64,000 nt of DNA, from NCBI RefSeq assembly GCF_029338235.1, contig NZ_CP119785.1, positions 2,790,001-2,854,000 on the forward strand. Reading direction: 5' to 3'. Made by a program: the position numbers and the translations under genes. This stretch comes from Haloarcula rara. Lineage in GTDB: Archaea > Halobacteriota > Halobacteria > Halobacteriales > Haloarculaceae. Below, piece by piece: positions 53,634 to 62,207 of this stretch. Positions within the stretch are counted from its first letter, which is position 1. The number at the start of each line of letters is the position of its first letter. The notes beneath the pieces are model-generated. The model saw only the letters and a list, made by a program, of their open reading frames with translations, did no database searches and was not told the origin of the DNA.

Positions 53634-54316
53634 TCGGCCCAGTAGTAGCGCGGGCCCAGGGCGAAAAACAGGAGCGCAACGGCGAGCATCAGCCGCGGGA
53701 ACGCCCGACCGAGCGCGGTCGGGACCACGACGGCCCCGAAGAGGACGACACCCATCGGCCCCACCGTTTTGACGCCGGGCTTGGGATAATCGAAGGGCGA
53801 AACCTGCGCGACCGCGAGCACGGCCGCACCCACCGTGATAACAACGGGGCCGGTTATACCGGCCAGATAGGCCGTCGCCAGCAGTATCGCCCCCAGGGAG
53901 TTGGGCATCCCCGGTCGCTCCTCGGCGCCGTCGAAGTAGGTCGTATAGAAGGCCGTCCGGAGGATGGAGAAGACGGCGTACAGCGAGGCGACGGCGAGCA
54001 GACCGACGGAGACGAGCGCGGGCGGCTCGCCGACCGCGCCGTAGGTCGACCGCAATACGACGTAGACGAACAGGCTCGGCGTGACACCGAACGAGAGCAC
54101 GTCAGTGATGGAGTCGAGGAGCGGCCCCACGTCGGAGCTTTCCCCGTTACGGGCCGTGATACCGTCGAGCGCGTCGACGATGACCGACAGCAGGATGAGC
54201 CGCGCGGCGAGGTGGAGGTCGGTAAATGCCACGACCCCGGCGGCGAAGCCGACGACCGCGTTACACAGCGTTACGGCGTCGGCCCGGCTGAGTCGGCGAT
54301 GCACCCTGAAGCTCAT
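53630..54316 (-). CDS. pssA: CDP-alcohol phosphatidyltransferase (archaetidylserine synthase-like)
   Basis: 228 residues from ATG 54316, about seven helices. The catalytic motif is DALDGITARNGESSDVGPLLDSITD, that is DGxxAR...GxxxDxxxD. LSFGVTPSLFVY and GMPNSLGAILLATAYLAG are as in phosphatidylserine synthases. In archaea this enzyme joins CDP-archaeol and serine. The gene symbol rests on this subfamily resemblance. Confidence 0.85.
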   Translation of the reverse strand: MSFRVHRRLSRADAVTLCNAVVGFAAGVVAFTDLHLAARLILLSVIVDALDGITARNGESSDVGPLLDSITDVLSFGVTPSLFVYVVLRSTYGAVGEPPALVSVGLLAVASLYAVFSILRTAFYTTYFDGAEERPGMPNSLGAILLATAYLAGITGPVVITVGAAVLAVAQVSPFDYPKPGVKTVGPMGVVLFGAVVVPTALGRAFPRLMLAVALLFFALGPRYYWAD

Positions 54317-54510
54317 GGTTGGCGGTGGACCACCGGCTACATGAAAGAGTCGAAAGCGGACCGCCGTTCGAGACGCGCTCTGGACCACATGTCACAGTAA
54401 TTGTCATTGATGTACACACAAGTCATTTATACGTGAGAGTGAGTCCTGAACAACAAGGGTAGTATCCATGTGGGGAGTAGCATCAGGGCCGGGGAGTGGG
54501 GTGGCACGGA

Positions 54511-55044
54511 GTGAGCGCTAACGAAGACACCCTCCAGCCGGAGCTGTCGCTGGAGCAGGGGTCACAGCTCCTCCTGTCGCTGTCGTCAATGCAGTCGCCG
54601 ATCGCTCACCTGCCGGCCGACGCATCCCGGAACGTCATCGTCGTCTCCTCGAAGCCGTCGGCGACCGTCGCCGACCGGCTCGCAGACGAGGGAGCAGAGC
54701 TTTCGGCCGTCGCTCACATCCCGGTCTCGGGAGCCGAAACGGAGTACGAGGGACCGATGTGGACCTGTGACCCGCTTGTGCCCGACGACCTCACCGGTCT
54801 GAGTATGCGTCTCTCCAGGGCGTTCGAGGCTCTCGGTGAGGACGGCTATCTACTCGTCGAGAACCTCAACGTCTTTCTCATGTACGCCGCGGAGGACCGC
54901 GTGGTCCGGTTCGTGGACCACCTGACGGAGCTGGCCGAGGACCACGCCATCACGGGAATATATACGCTGGTCGGGGACGCCGTCGGCGAGGAGACCTGTG
55001 ACAGGCTCCGCCTGAGCGTCGACGCCGAAGTGGACCGCCGCTGA
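54511..55044 (+). CDS. DUF7504-like regulator-type protein (RecA/KaiC-like without Walker A)
   Basis: 177 residues from GTG 54511. A TATA box (CATTTATACG, about 54422-54431) predicts a leader of roughly 60 nt containing GGAGTGGGGTGG, an unusual leadered gene with a likely ribosome site. VIVVSSKPSATVADRLADEG, the central AHIPVSGAETEYEGPMWTCDPLVPDDLTGLSMRLSRAFEAL and LLVENLNVFLMYAAEDRVVRFVDHLTELAEDHAITGIYTL match a haloarchaeal family that keeps a KaiC-like fold but no P-loop. The function is unknown; relatives sit near signalling genes. Confidence 0.65.
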   Translation: MSANEDTLQPELSLEQGSQLLLSLSSMQSPIAHLPADASRNVIVVSSKPSATVADRLADEGAELSAVAHIPVSGAETEYEGPMWTCDPLVPDDLTGLSMRLSRAFEALGEDGYLLVENLNVFLMYAAEDRVVRFVDHLTELAEDHAITGIYTLVGDAVGEETCDRLRLSVDAEVDRR

Positions 55045-55045
55045 G

Positions 55046-55486
55046 CTAGCGGATGTCGTCGTCTGTGAGTTCTCTCGCACGGCGGGACAGCCCGACGTTC
55101 ATCTGCTCGAAGCCGCGGCGAATCCGTCGTTCGAACCGGGCCAGAACCGGGCCCGCCATCGCCCCGCTGAACTGTTCGGTCTGGACGAACCGCGTCCCAC
55201 CGCCCTCGAGTGGCTCAAGCAGGAACGCGTGGTCGGCCTCGACACCGAACAGCCGCGAGCGCCATCGGAGCGCCCGCTCGGGTTCGACGGCCGTAATCTC
55301 CGGGGCGATAGGGACGCTCGGAAGGCCGGGGATGGAGAGCCACACGGCGACGGTCTCGCCGACGGTGAACTCGCCACGGACCGAGAGCAGCGTGTTCCAC
55401 TGCGGGTAGGCCTCGGTGTCGGTCAACACCGACCAGACAGTCTCGGGGGCGGCCGGAATCTCGACGGACACGCTGACCTCGGGCAT
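55046..55486 (-). CDS. SRPBCC domain protein, second copy
   Basis: 146 residues. VSVSVEIPAAPETVWSVLTDTEAYPQWNTLLSVRGEFTVGETVAVWL and LRWRSRLFGVEADHAFLLEPLEGGGTRFVQTEQFSG are the standard strands of the START-like barrel, ending in the helix FERRIRRGFEQMNVGLSRRARE. It probably binds a small hydrophobic ligand. It runs convergent to the 54511 gene and divergent from the PRC-barrel gene. Confidence 0.85.
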   Translation of the reverse strand: MPEVSVSVEIPAAPETVWSVLTDTEAYPQWNTLLSVRGEFTVGETVAVWLSIPGLPSVPIAPEITAVEPERALRWRSRLFGVEADHAFLLEPLEGGGTRFVQTEQFSGAMAGPVLARFERRIRRGFEQMNVGLSRRARELTDDDIR

Positions 55487-55607
55487 CGCCCGGGTTACGG
55501 TCTCAGCGGTGAAAAGGCCCCGGACACTGTGCAGTCATGGTCCGAACCGAGGACGCCCGTCTGACGCGCAATGAACATTTAATACCCGCCCGGTACTGAG
55601 ACGGGGT

Positions 55608-55913
55608 ATGGAAACTGAGAAGATTCCTCAGGAGATTACGACGCTGGTGGGTCGGGAAGTGTATTCGAAAAACGGGGTCTTCGTCGGCGAGGTCGAGGAC
55701 ATCCGCCTCGACCTGGACCGACAGACTGTCACGGGCCTGGCGCTGCACCAGCTGAACAACGAGCTGTTCTCGTCAGAGGCACGGAGCGCTCGCGGGGTCA
55801 TTATTCCGTACCGCTGGGTCCAGGCCGTCGGTGACGTAGTCATCGTCAACGACATCGTCGAACGACTCCACCAGCCAGACGACGAGACGGACGAAGAAGA
55901 GGTCCCGGCCTAG
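55608..55913 (+). CDS. PRC-barrel domain protein
   Basis: 101 residues. ITTLVGREVYSKNGVFVGEVEDIRLDLDRQTVTGLALHQL is the PRC beta barrel and RSARGVIIPYRWVQAVGDVVIVNDIVERL the second half. Archaeal single-domain PRC proteins include CdpB proteins tied to cell-division FtsZ/SepF machinery; this may be one, but the assignment is tentative. TATA-like TTTAATACC lies about 27-35 nt before ATG 55608. Confidence 0.85.
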   Translation: METEKIPQEITTLVGREVYSKNGVFVGEVEDIRLDLDRQTVTGLALHQLNNELFSSEARSARGVIIPYRWVQAVGDVVIVNDIVERLHQPDDETDEEEVPA

Positions 55914-57364
55914 TTCCCGTTCGAGCCCTCGCCGCTATCGACGCCCATCGCCTCGAAGAGTTTTCGTTTGACGGCTTCTTCGGTCAATTCCAGCAGCGTG
56001 TCGCGGTTGTCGTCGCTCGTATCCAGCCCGGTGAAAATGCCCAGCGGAATCTCGACGCTGGCGTCCGTCGAGTGGCCCGCCGTCTCGCCCATCTCGCCGA
56101 AGGCGTCGGCGAGCACCTTCCCGATGTTCATACGGATGTCCTTCGAGCGAGCTGCGAGGTAGATTGTGTCGTCGGCGATAGCGAAGACGGCGGTGGTGGT
56201 GATACCTTCCAGGTTGAGGAGGTGCTGGGCCGCCTGTGAGAGTGCATCCCTGTCGCGGATGAAGCCCGCGTTCGAGACGAGATGGCTCCCCTGAACCTCT
56301 CGGTTCCTGATGGCTTCGGCGAGGACGTCCAGTGTCTCGGGACTCATCGACGGCGACTCGACCTGTTCCAGGGTATCGTGGTCGGCGAAGGGGTACAGAT
56401 AGGCGGCAGCAGTCAGGTCCGCCGGCGTCGTGTCGCGTTTGAAATCCAGCGTCTCGGCGCGAATACCGTACAGCAGCGCCGTGGCAACGGTCTGGTTGAG
56501 CGTGAGGTCGAGCTCCTGGATGTACTTCGTCAGAATCGTCGAGGTCGCGGAGACGTTCGGCCGGATATCGGAGAACGCGGCGTCGTACTCCTCGTCGTGC
56601 TCGTAGTGGTCGATGAGGATGTCGATCTCGTCGACGCTCACCTCACCCCCTTTCGCCACGTCGACGAGTGCGAACGTATCGAACTCGGACAGCTCGACCT
56701 CATCGCGAGAGGCGAGCTCGATGCCAAGCAGGTTCACGAACGCGCGGTTCTCCTGGTGGCCGATTTCGCCCTCGTAGATGATATCCGCCTCGACGTCGCG
56801 ACTCTCCGCGATGGCCCGCAGTGCCGCCGCCGACGCGATAGAGTCAGGGTCCGGCGAGCGATGGATGAGAATCGCCATCCGCTCTTCGGTGGCGTCGATG
56901 ACGTCGCCCAGCTGTGAGGCCTTGTACTCCAGTTCGCCAGTCTCCAGCGCACGGAGCGCCGAGTCGGCAATGACCGCCGAAGGGTTGATAACCACGTCGG
57001 CACCGAGTTCGGTCAGTTCGTCGGCCGAGACGGGGTCGTCCGCGCGAGCGACGATAAACTGCTCGCCGTCGGCTGCGCGGATGTTCCGGACTGCCTCGGC
57101 GTTGGCTGTCACGTCCGGTGACATGATGAGGATGACGTCCCGGTCGTGGACGGTCTCGGCGACATGTTCGTCCTCGATGTCGGCCTGCTGGGCGTTGAGG
57201 TCCTGGTCGCGGAGCGCTTCGACGCGACCCTCGTCGGCGTCCAGAATCAGGACGTCTTTCCCTTCGTCGACGAGTTCCTCCGCCACGGCGTGTCCCACGC
57301 TCCCACACCCGAGGATGGCGTAGGTAGACATCGACGCCATCGTAATGCCACTGGCAGCACTCAT
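55910..57364 (-). CDS. TrkA-N/DHH-domain protein
   Basis: 484 residues from the ATG at 57364, which lies ~30 nt past TATATT in GTAATATAAG (plus 57389-57400), so almost leaderless; ATG 57331 (MSTYAILGC) is an alternative. The RCK N-domain shows YAILGCGSVGHAVAEELVDEGKDVLILDAD and ARADDP. The DHH part has LIHRSPDPDSIASAAALRAI, ALVDVAKGG and ILIDHYEHDEEYD, with DHHA1 (TTAVFAIADDTIYLAARSKDIRMNIGKVLADAFGEMGETAGHSTDASVEI). Nucleotide binding plus phosphodiesterase function, perhaps c-di-AMP or nanoRNA type, is inferred from these domains. Convergent overlap of 3 bases with the PRC-barrel gene. Confidence 0.88.
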   Translation of the reverse strand: MSAASGITMASMSTYAILGCGSVGHAVAEELVDEGKDVLILDADEGRVEALRDQDLNAQQADIEDEHVAETVHDRDVILIMSPDVTANAEAVRNIRAADGEQFIVARADDPVSADELTELGADVVINPSAVIADSALRALETGELEYKASQLGDVIDATEERMAILIHRSPDPDSIASAAALRAIAESRDVEADIIYEGEIGHQENRAFVNLLGIELASRDEVELSEFDTFALVDVAKGGEVSVDEIDILIDHYEHDEEYDAAFSDIRPNVSATSTILTKYIQELDLTLNQTVATALLYGIRAETLDFKRDTTPADLTAAAYLYPFADHDTLEQVESPSMSPETLDVLAEAIRNREVQGSHLVSNAGFIRDRDALSQAAQHLLNLEGITTTAVFAIADDTIYLAARSKDIRMNIGKVLADAFGEMGETAGHSTDASVEIPLGIFTGLDTSDDNRDTLLELTEEAVKRKLFEAMGVDSGEGSNGN

Positions 57365-57495
57365 TGGCAAGCAGTGTGGTCGGCACACACTTATATTACA
57401 CCGTCTCCGCGGTCTGTCACGAGACCAACCGCAATTGTCGCTGGGCCCGCACGAAGATGAAAACGTGACCGCCGGCCGCCAGGCCGAAAGGAAAC

Positions 57496-57503
57496 GTATA
57501 TAC
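57496..57503 (+). promoter_or_regulatory. TATA box of tRNA-Lys
   Basis: GTATATAC lies about 30 nt upstream of the first base of the tRNA, the standard archaeal distance for a tRNA promoter. Confidence 0.5.
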
Positions 57504-57529
57504 AAACCCCTCCGTAATCGATACACGCA

Positions 57530-57603
57530 GGGCCGGTAGCTCAGTCTGGCAGAGCGACGGCCTCTTAAGCCGTCGGTCGAGGGTTCAAATCCCTTCCGGC
57601 CCG
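57530..57603 (+). tRNA. tRNA-Lys (CTT)
   Basis: 74-nt cloverleaf. Acceptor GGGCCGG pairs with CCGGCCC and G73 follows; D-arm GCTC...GAGC; anticodon arm ACGGC-CTCTTAA-GCCGT with anticodon CTT at 57564-57566; T-arm GAGGG-TTCAAAT-CCCTT. No CCA is encoded and no intron is seen. The 3' half is repeated downstream. Confidence 0.92.
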
Positions 57604-57888
57604 TTTTCCTGCGAACGGCAGTGAGCAGTGACAACACCAGTAGGGTTTGAATCAGGGAAGAGCTTCGCTCTGACCGTGGTTCAAATCCCTTCCGGCCCGT
57701 TTCTGCGACGAAACTACGTGAGGAGCAAAGCGGCTATGAAGCGGTTTGAACCCCGATGACGCAGCGGTCGAACGAAGTGAGACCGACCGTCTTCCGACGG
57801 TTCAAATCCCGAGAGACGACGCCGTCTCTCGACCTTCGCAAACCCTGCGGGTTCGCTCAGTCCCTTCCGGGCCGTTTTCCTGCGAATG
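57582..57888. repeat. Array of duplicated tRNA-Lys 3' ends with hairpin spacers
   Basis: The segment from the T-arm to 12 nt past tRNA-Lys (57582-57615) recurs at 57678-57707, near-identical apart from one T in the T run. A third, split copy is GGTTCAAATCCC (57799-57810) plus a 26-nt tail at 57861-57886 that matches 25 of 26 positions of 57590-57615. Between them are hairpins: CGAGAGACG/CGTCTCTCG (57810-57830 region), AGAGC/GCTCT (57660-57671) and GCAAACCC/GGGTTCGC (57839-57855). No gene is convincing between 57604 and 57943. Confidence 0.8.
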
Positions 57889-57943
57889 ATAGGGTGGCGC
57901 CCCCACCACAAAACATTTTCAACTGAATGTCGAACGAGAATTA

Positions 57944-58180
57944 ATGCTCCTCCAACTATTGCAGATACCGGGTGGCCCCGAGTTGCTCATCATCTTCCTC
58001 ATCGCGTTCTTCCTGTTCGTCATAACGGTCGGCATCACCTACTGGGTGTACACCGACGCGACGGAACGGGGCAACGACAACGCTACTCTCTGGGCGATAG
58101 CGACCTTTGCGGGACTGTTTATCCTCGGCCCGCTCGGTGCTGTGGTCCCGCTTGCGTACCTGGTGGTCGGCCGCGAGTAG
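57944..58180 (+). CDS. Small membrane protein, two helices
   Basis: 78 residues. ELLIIFLIAFFLFVITVGITYWVYTDATERGNDNATLWAIATFAGLFILGPLGAVVPLAYLVVGRE has the W-V-Y-x-D-A-x-x-R-G motif between two helices, seen in small haloarchaeal membrane proteins and phospholipase_D-nuclease_N-like anchors. No function is known. It follows directly on the tRNA-Lys repeat array and converges on the GNAT gene. Confidence 0.75.
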   Translation: MLLQLLQIPGGPELLIIFLIAFFLFVITVGITYWVYTDATERGNDNATLWAIATFAGLFILGPLGAVVPLAYLVVGRE

Positions 58181-58182
58181 CC

Positions 58183-58620
58183 TCACGCGAGCCGCCGTCG
58201 CATCTCGACGTGGGGGATGCCGGCTTCTTCGAACTGCTCGCCGACCGACTCGTAGCCCAGTTTCCCGTAGAACCCCCGGACACTGACCTGGGCGTGCAGC
58301 GTCGCCGAGGTCGCTCCAGCGTCCCTGGCTGCCGACTCGGCGACGTTCATCACTTGGCGACCGAGTCCTTCGTCGCGATACTCGGGGCACACCGCGACGC
58401 GCTCGATTTTGGCCGTCGACGGGTCGGGAAAGCGAACGCGGGCAGTGGCGACCGGGTCAGCGTCGTCGGTGAAGACGACGTGTGTCGCCGCGTCGTCGCG
58501 GCCGTCCATCTCGACGGCCTCCTCGACACCCTGTTCCTCTATGAAGACCCGGCGCCTAACAGTGTGGGCCAGCGAGATAGTGTCGGCGTCACTGCCGACG
58601 TGACGAGTGTAGTTGGTCAT
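58183..58620 (-). CDS. GNAT-family N-acetyltransferase (ElaA-like)
   Basis: 145 residues. RRRVFIEEQGVEEAVEMDGRDD is the N-terminal motif of the ElaA-like GNAT subfamily. KIERVAVCPEYRDEGLGRQVMNVAESAARDAGATSATLHAQ holds motif A (the CoA pyrophosphate loop reads R-D-E-G-L-G), and VRGFYGKLGYESVGEQFEEAGIPHVEMRR the end strand. The substrate is unknown. Confidence 0.88.
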   Translation of the reverse strand: MTNYTRHVGSDADTISLAHTVRRRVFIEEQGVEEAVEMDGRDDAATHVVFTDDADPVATARVRFPDPSTAKIERVAVCPEYRDEGLGRQVMNVAESAARDAGATSATLHAQVSVRGFYGKLGYESVGEQFEEAGIPHVEMRRRLA

Positions 58621-58663
58621 ACGAAAACTGCGGCGGCTGCGCTGGAGAACGTTGTGCCGGTAC

Positions 58664-60148
58664 TCAGTTGTCGGGGCTGTAGTTCGGCGCTTCGTCCGTA
58701 ATCATCACGTCGTGGGGGTGACTCTCCTGGTGGCCGGCCGAGGAGACGCGGACGAACTCCGACCGCTCCTTGAACTCGGGGATGGTCTCGGCGCCGACGT
58801 AGCCCATGCCCGACTGCATCCCGCCGACGAGCTGGTGGAGCTCGGAGGCGAGCGACCCCTTGTAGGGGGTCGCGGCCTCGACGCCCTCGGGGACGTACTC
58901 CTCGCTTTCGTCGTCCTCTTTGAGGTATCGCTCGCCGCCGCCCTCGTTCATCGCGCCGACAGAGCCCATGCCGCGGTACTGCTTGTACTTCTTGCCGTTC
59001 ATCTGGATGACGCGGCCGGGGGCCTCGTCGGTACCAGCGAAGTACGAGCCGAGCATCACCGCGTCCGCGCCGGCGGCGATGGCCTTGATGGCGTCTCCGG
59101 AGTACCGAATACCACCGTCGGCGATGACGGGGACGTCGTGCTGGCTGGCCACGTCGGCGACCTGTGAGACGGCAGTTATCTGGGGCATCCCGGCGCCGGT
59201 GACGACGCGGGTGGTACAGATAGAGCCGGGACCGATACCGACTTTCACGCCGTCGGCGAAGTCGACGACGGCCTCGGCGGCCTCGCTGGTGCCGATGTTG
59301 CCGACGACGACGTCTGCCCCGACGTTCTGTTTTATTTCGCGGGCGCTGTCGATGACGTTCGCGTTGTGCGCGTGGGCACAGTCGATAAAGAGCACGTCCG
59401 CGCCGGCCTCGTCGGCCGTTTCGGCCCGGTCGACCTCGAACGGTCCGACAGCGGCGCCGACGCGGAGGTGGCCGCCGTCGTCGCGGGCGGCGTCGTCGTA
59501 CTCGCGGCGCTTGAGCACGCCGCGCATCGTGATGAGGCCGACCAGTCGGTTCTCGTCGTCCACGATGGGGACGCGCTCAATCTTGTGGTCGTACATCAGT
59601 TCGAGCGCTTCCCGCGGGGTGACGTCCTCGGAGGCGGTGATGACCTCGTCGGTCATGGCCTCGGTGACGGCGTCGGACTCGCCGACCTCGAGGTACGGCC
59701 GGATGTCGGTCCCGGAGATGATACCCAGGACCTCGCCGGTCTCGTCGTCGACGACGGGGGCGCCGGAGACGCCCTTCCGGTCCATCATGGTGTCGACCTC
59801 TCGGACGGTCTGTTCGGGGTGGGCCGTGACGACGTCGCGGATGATGAGCTCGTCGTAGCGCTTGACGCGCTCGATTTCGGCGGCCATCTCGTCGGCGTCC
59901 ATGTTGCGGTGGAGCACGCCCAGCCCGCCCTGGCGGGCCATCGCGATAGCCATGTCACTCTCGGTGACAGTGTCCATCGCCGCGGTGAGCACGGGGACGT
60001 TCAGCTCGACGCTCTTCGAGACGCGTGTCGCCGTGTCGGCTTCGTCCGGCTCGACCCGGGACTCTTTCGGCCGCAGCAGTACGTCGTCGAAGGTCAGCGC
60101 CTCCGGAACGCGGAGTTTCTCGGAGAAAGGCTCGGAATCGTTCGCCAT
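58664..60148 (-). CDS. guaB: Inosine-5'-monophosphate dehydrogenase
   Basis: 494 residues from ATG 60148. [43 protein letters not shown]; two CBS domains (about 95-215); the active-site loop [17 protein letters not shown] with its Cys; [14 protein letters not shown] phosphate loop ([28 protein letters not shown]); and the flap region. It oxidises IMP to XMP with NAD+, the committed step to guanine nucleotides. purF, an earlier step of the same pathway, is in this window at 41232. Confidence 0.96.
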   Translation of the reverse strand: MANDSEPFSEKLRVPEALTFDDVLLRPKESRVEPDEADTATRVSKSVELNVPVLTAAMDTVTESDMAIAMARQGGLGVLHRNMDADEMAAEIERVKRYDELIIRDVVTAHPEQTVREVDTMMDRKGVSGAPVVDDETGEVLGIISGTDIRPYLEVGESDAVTEAMTDEVITASEDVTPREALELMYDHKIERVPIVDDENRLVGLITMRGVLKRREYDDAARDDGGHLRVGAAVGPFEVDRAETADEAGADVLFIDCAHAHNANVIDSAREIKQNVGADVVVGNIGTSEAAEAVVDFADGVKVGIGPGSICTTRVVTGAGMPQITAVSQVADVASQHDVPVIADGGIRYSGDAIKAIAAGADAVMLGSYFAGTDEAPGRVIQMNGKKYKQYRGMGSVGAMNEGGGERYLKEDDESEEYVPEGVEAATPYKGSLASELHQLVGGMQSGMGYVGAETIPEFKERSEFVRVSSAGHQESHPHDVMITDEAPNYSPDN

Positions 60149-60385
60149 GTAAGTCGTCCATGACCGCCGGCCAAAAACGTTGCGAGACTCCTGTGGACTG
60201 TGGTGGGGTCGCATACCGTAGGGGCTGTGAGGGGGGTGTCTGACGTTGTGACTGAGAGGGCCTGCCTACCCTGGCTGTGCGTTTGTGGGTTGTTTTCACA
60301 TTTGCCGACATCCCGCTACACTCGTCCAGTTGTATGTGTCTATTTCCCACGTTTCACGGTGCGTGGTCCCGCCTCTCACACAACG

Positions 60386-60393
60386 CTTATACC
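60386..60393 (+). promoter_or_regulatory. TATA box before the 60416 ORF/DUF5794 gene
   Basis: CTTATACC, centred about 27 nt before ATG 60416, predicts that transcription starts at or next to that ATG. The 438-bp stretch between guaB and 60587 otherwise shows no gene between 60149 and 60415. Confidence 0.5.
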
Positions 60394-60415
60394 CTTTTGA
60401 AAGTTAATTATAGAT

Positions 60416-60580
60416 ATGCGCTGCTCCCACCCCACCAGCGACCTCACCGACCGGCAAGCCCCGTGTGCTACGACGTCGGCAAACACATTTTCGGTGGGCT
60501 TCGGGACGTGGAACCGCCAGTCCGGCGGTGTCGACCACGCGGCAGCCACCCGAGGGGAATCGGGGTATCCCCAGCACTGA
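60416..60580 (+). CDS. Possible 54-residue leaderless small protein
   Basis: MRCSHPTSDLTDRQ... to ...GESGYPQH, two cysteines, many Arg/His/Ser and few acidic residues, so its composition is unlike typical haloarchaeal proteins. Evidence for reality is the exact TATA spacing and the 6-nt gap to the next ATG, which would make it a leader peptide or upstream ORF of the DUF5794 gene. It could also be just the 5' UTR of that gene. Confidence 0.3.
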   Translation: MRCSHPTSDLTDRQAPCATTSANTFSVGFGTWNRQSGGVDHAAATRGESGYPQH

Positions 60581-60586
60581 CACGCG

Positions 60587-61473
60587 ATGAGTAGCTCCAG
60601 ACACCCGGTCGCGCTCGACATCGAGCGGCAGGTCGGCCGCGGCGGCCGACTGCTCGCGACGGTGATGGGCCTCCCGCTCGTGGACGGTATCTTCCCCGTG
60701 CTCGTCCTCGCGGGCGCGCTTACGACCTGGACCGGTATGCTCGAGGTCGGCCTGCTCGTCTTCGGTGGCTCCGCGATGGTCGCAGTCGTCCTCGCGGAGA
60801 TGGACGGCACGCCCCGGCAACAGGCCAAAGCCGTGTTGCTCATCGGCGCCGTGCTGATTCCGGTGGCGATACTCGAAGCCGCCCTCGCGCCGACCATCGC
60901 CGGCGTCGTCCACCTCGCGACGTTCGAGCGCTTCGCCGGCATCGTCATCCTGGCCATCGCGGCCCAGACCGCAAGCGCCCGCATCGGCGAGGTGCTCCCC
61001 GGCCCGCCATCATCGTCGGCCTGGGCCTGCTGGCCAGTGTCGACCCTGCCGGCGCGGAGCTGGTGGTCGAGGCCAACCCCGAGATGCTGGCCCGCGCCGC
61101 CGCGACCGCCGGTATCGGTGTCGCCTTCGCCCTCGTGGTCGCGCTCGCCAGCCCGTGGCTGCGCAACGCTGTCGACATCGACCGGTTCCGCTTTGGCAGC
61201 GCCGTCGCCCTGGGCGTGCTCGCACTCTCCGTGCTCGGCCTGCTCCCCACCCAGGCCCCGGTCGCCTTAGCAGTACTCGGCGTCACCGCCCTGCTATCCT
61301 TCGACCCGGAGAACGCCCGCACGCGACACCAGGAGTACCACCCCGACGCGGTGGATCTCACCGCGGCGTTCTCCGACGGCGGCGCGTCACAAGGAGTGGC
61401 CGCAGACGAGCGCACCGACGACGGCGCGAAAGTGGAGTACGACCCGGACCAGGAACGCGCGCCGTGGCTCTAG
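60587..61473 (+). pseudogene. DUF5794-like membrane protein, frameshifted
   Basis: SRHPVALDIERQVGRGGRLLATVMGLPLVDGIFPVLVLAGALTTWTGMLEVGLLVFGGSAMVAVVLAEMDGTPRQQA opens a haloarchaeal polytopic membrane family. The frame is lost after ARIGEVLP; the expected continuation (RPAIIVGLGLLASVDPAGAELVVEANPEM...NAVDIDRFRFGSAVALGVLALSVLGLLP) is in another frame. One extra C in CCCC (60997-61000) restores it. About 295 residues and eight helices when repaired, ending DDGAKVEYDPDQERAPWL. Confidence 0.85.
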
Positions 61474-61515
61474 GAACGACTTTCGCCTGTTTTTGAGATT
61501 CCATCGTGAGTGCTG

Positions 61516-61838
61516 ACAGCCAGAAAGCCCCCATGCTCTCGACTCCCGCGGCTCGCTGTGCTCCTCGGCCTTCGGCCTGCGGTGCTTACTTCGCCGGGGT
61601 TCGTCGAGAGCATGGCCCCTTTCAGTCCCACCCGTAGCCGGTTGGTCAAGCAGCGCTGGGTGGGACTGAAAGGGGCGGCTGGCTGAACGAAGGTGGACGA
61701 CGTCCTCGCGAGAGCTCCGCTCTCGCGGGATGATGAAAATCGCTTCGCGATTTTCAGATCACAAGGACCACAGCGAGCGCAGCGAGCGAGGACCGCAGCG
61801 AGGCCCCCGAGTTCAGCCAGCCGGGGCTTTCTGGCTGT
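61516..61838. other. 323-bp nested-palindrome element folding as a four-way junction
   Basis: Four perfect stems abut with at most one shared base at each join: outer ACAGCCAGAAAGCCCC (61516-61531) with 61823-61838; CCATGCTCTCGAC (61531-61543) with 61603-61615; CCCCTTTCAGTCCCACCC (61616-61633) with 61658-61675; CGGCTGGCTGAAC (61676-61688) with 61811-61823. The fourth arm contains further hairpins (CGCGAGAG/CTCTCGCG; GAAAATCGC/GCGATTTTC). A second copy of the outer right arm, CTTTCTGGCTGTCAG, is at 61872-61886 and can pair with 61513-61527. It fills most of the gene-free stretch 61474-61979. It may be a structured RNA or a nested mobile element. Confidence 0.8.
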
Positions 61839-61979
61839 TTGCAGTGGCGTTACCTGGTTCTGGTGCGGAGACTTTCTGGCTGTCAGGAGTCCGATTGAGA
61901 ACCTCATAGGTCAACGCCAGCCTCGCTGCAAGAATTGCTAGAGGGGAAGATTTAGGCGGCCGACGCTCCGCTCTCCGGT

Positions 61980-62207
61980 ATGGCCGACAACCGCGTGGTA
62001 CAGGGGCGTATGCAAACCCCTGCGAGCCTCGCCGAACTCATCGAAGGCGAGAGCGTAATGGACGCAGAACCGATTGAAGACGCCGACCGGGAGTGCCCGG
62101 ACTGTGGCGAAAACGTCCTCTCGGTGGGCTATATGCCCTCCGCGCTGGAGTTCGTCACGGGCTACAAGTGCCAGGAGTGCGACTGGTCGGAGACCGACCG
62201 GGACTGA
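61980..62207 (+). CDS. Small zinc-ribbon protein (DUF5795-like)
   Basis: 75 residues: CPDCG at 39-43 and CQECD at about 64-68 (C-x2-C...C-x2-C) form one zinc site. ADNRVVQGRMQTPASLAELIEGESVMDAEPIEDADRE is the conserved N-terminus. An ATTTAGG box (about 61948-61954) is 27 nt upstream, so leaderless. Possibly nucleic-acid or protein binding. The family number is from memory. Confidence 0.75.
   Translation: MADNRVVQGRMQTPASLAELIEGESVMDAEPIEDADRECPDCGENVLSVGYMPSALEFVTGYKCQECDWSETDRD

Noticed and set aside
57678..57707. Second tRNA-Lys-like 3' end considered as another tRNA
   Set aside because: Only the T-arm and acceptor 3' half are present; no anticodon arm or 5' acceptor partner precedes it.
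61616..61675. CCCCTTTCAGTCCCACCC palindrome considered as a CRISPR repeat
   Set aside because: It resembles haloarchaeal CRISPR repeats only in GTCCCAC/GTGGGAC; it occurs as one inverted pair, with no spaced direct array and no cas genes.
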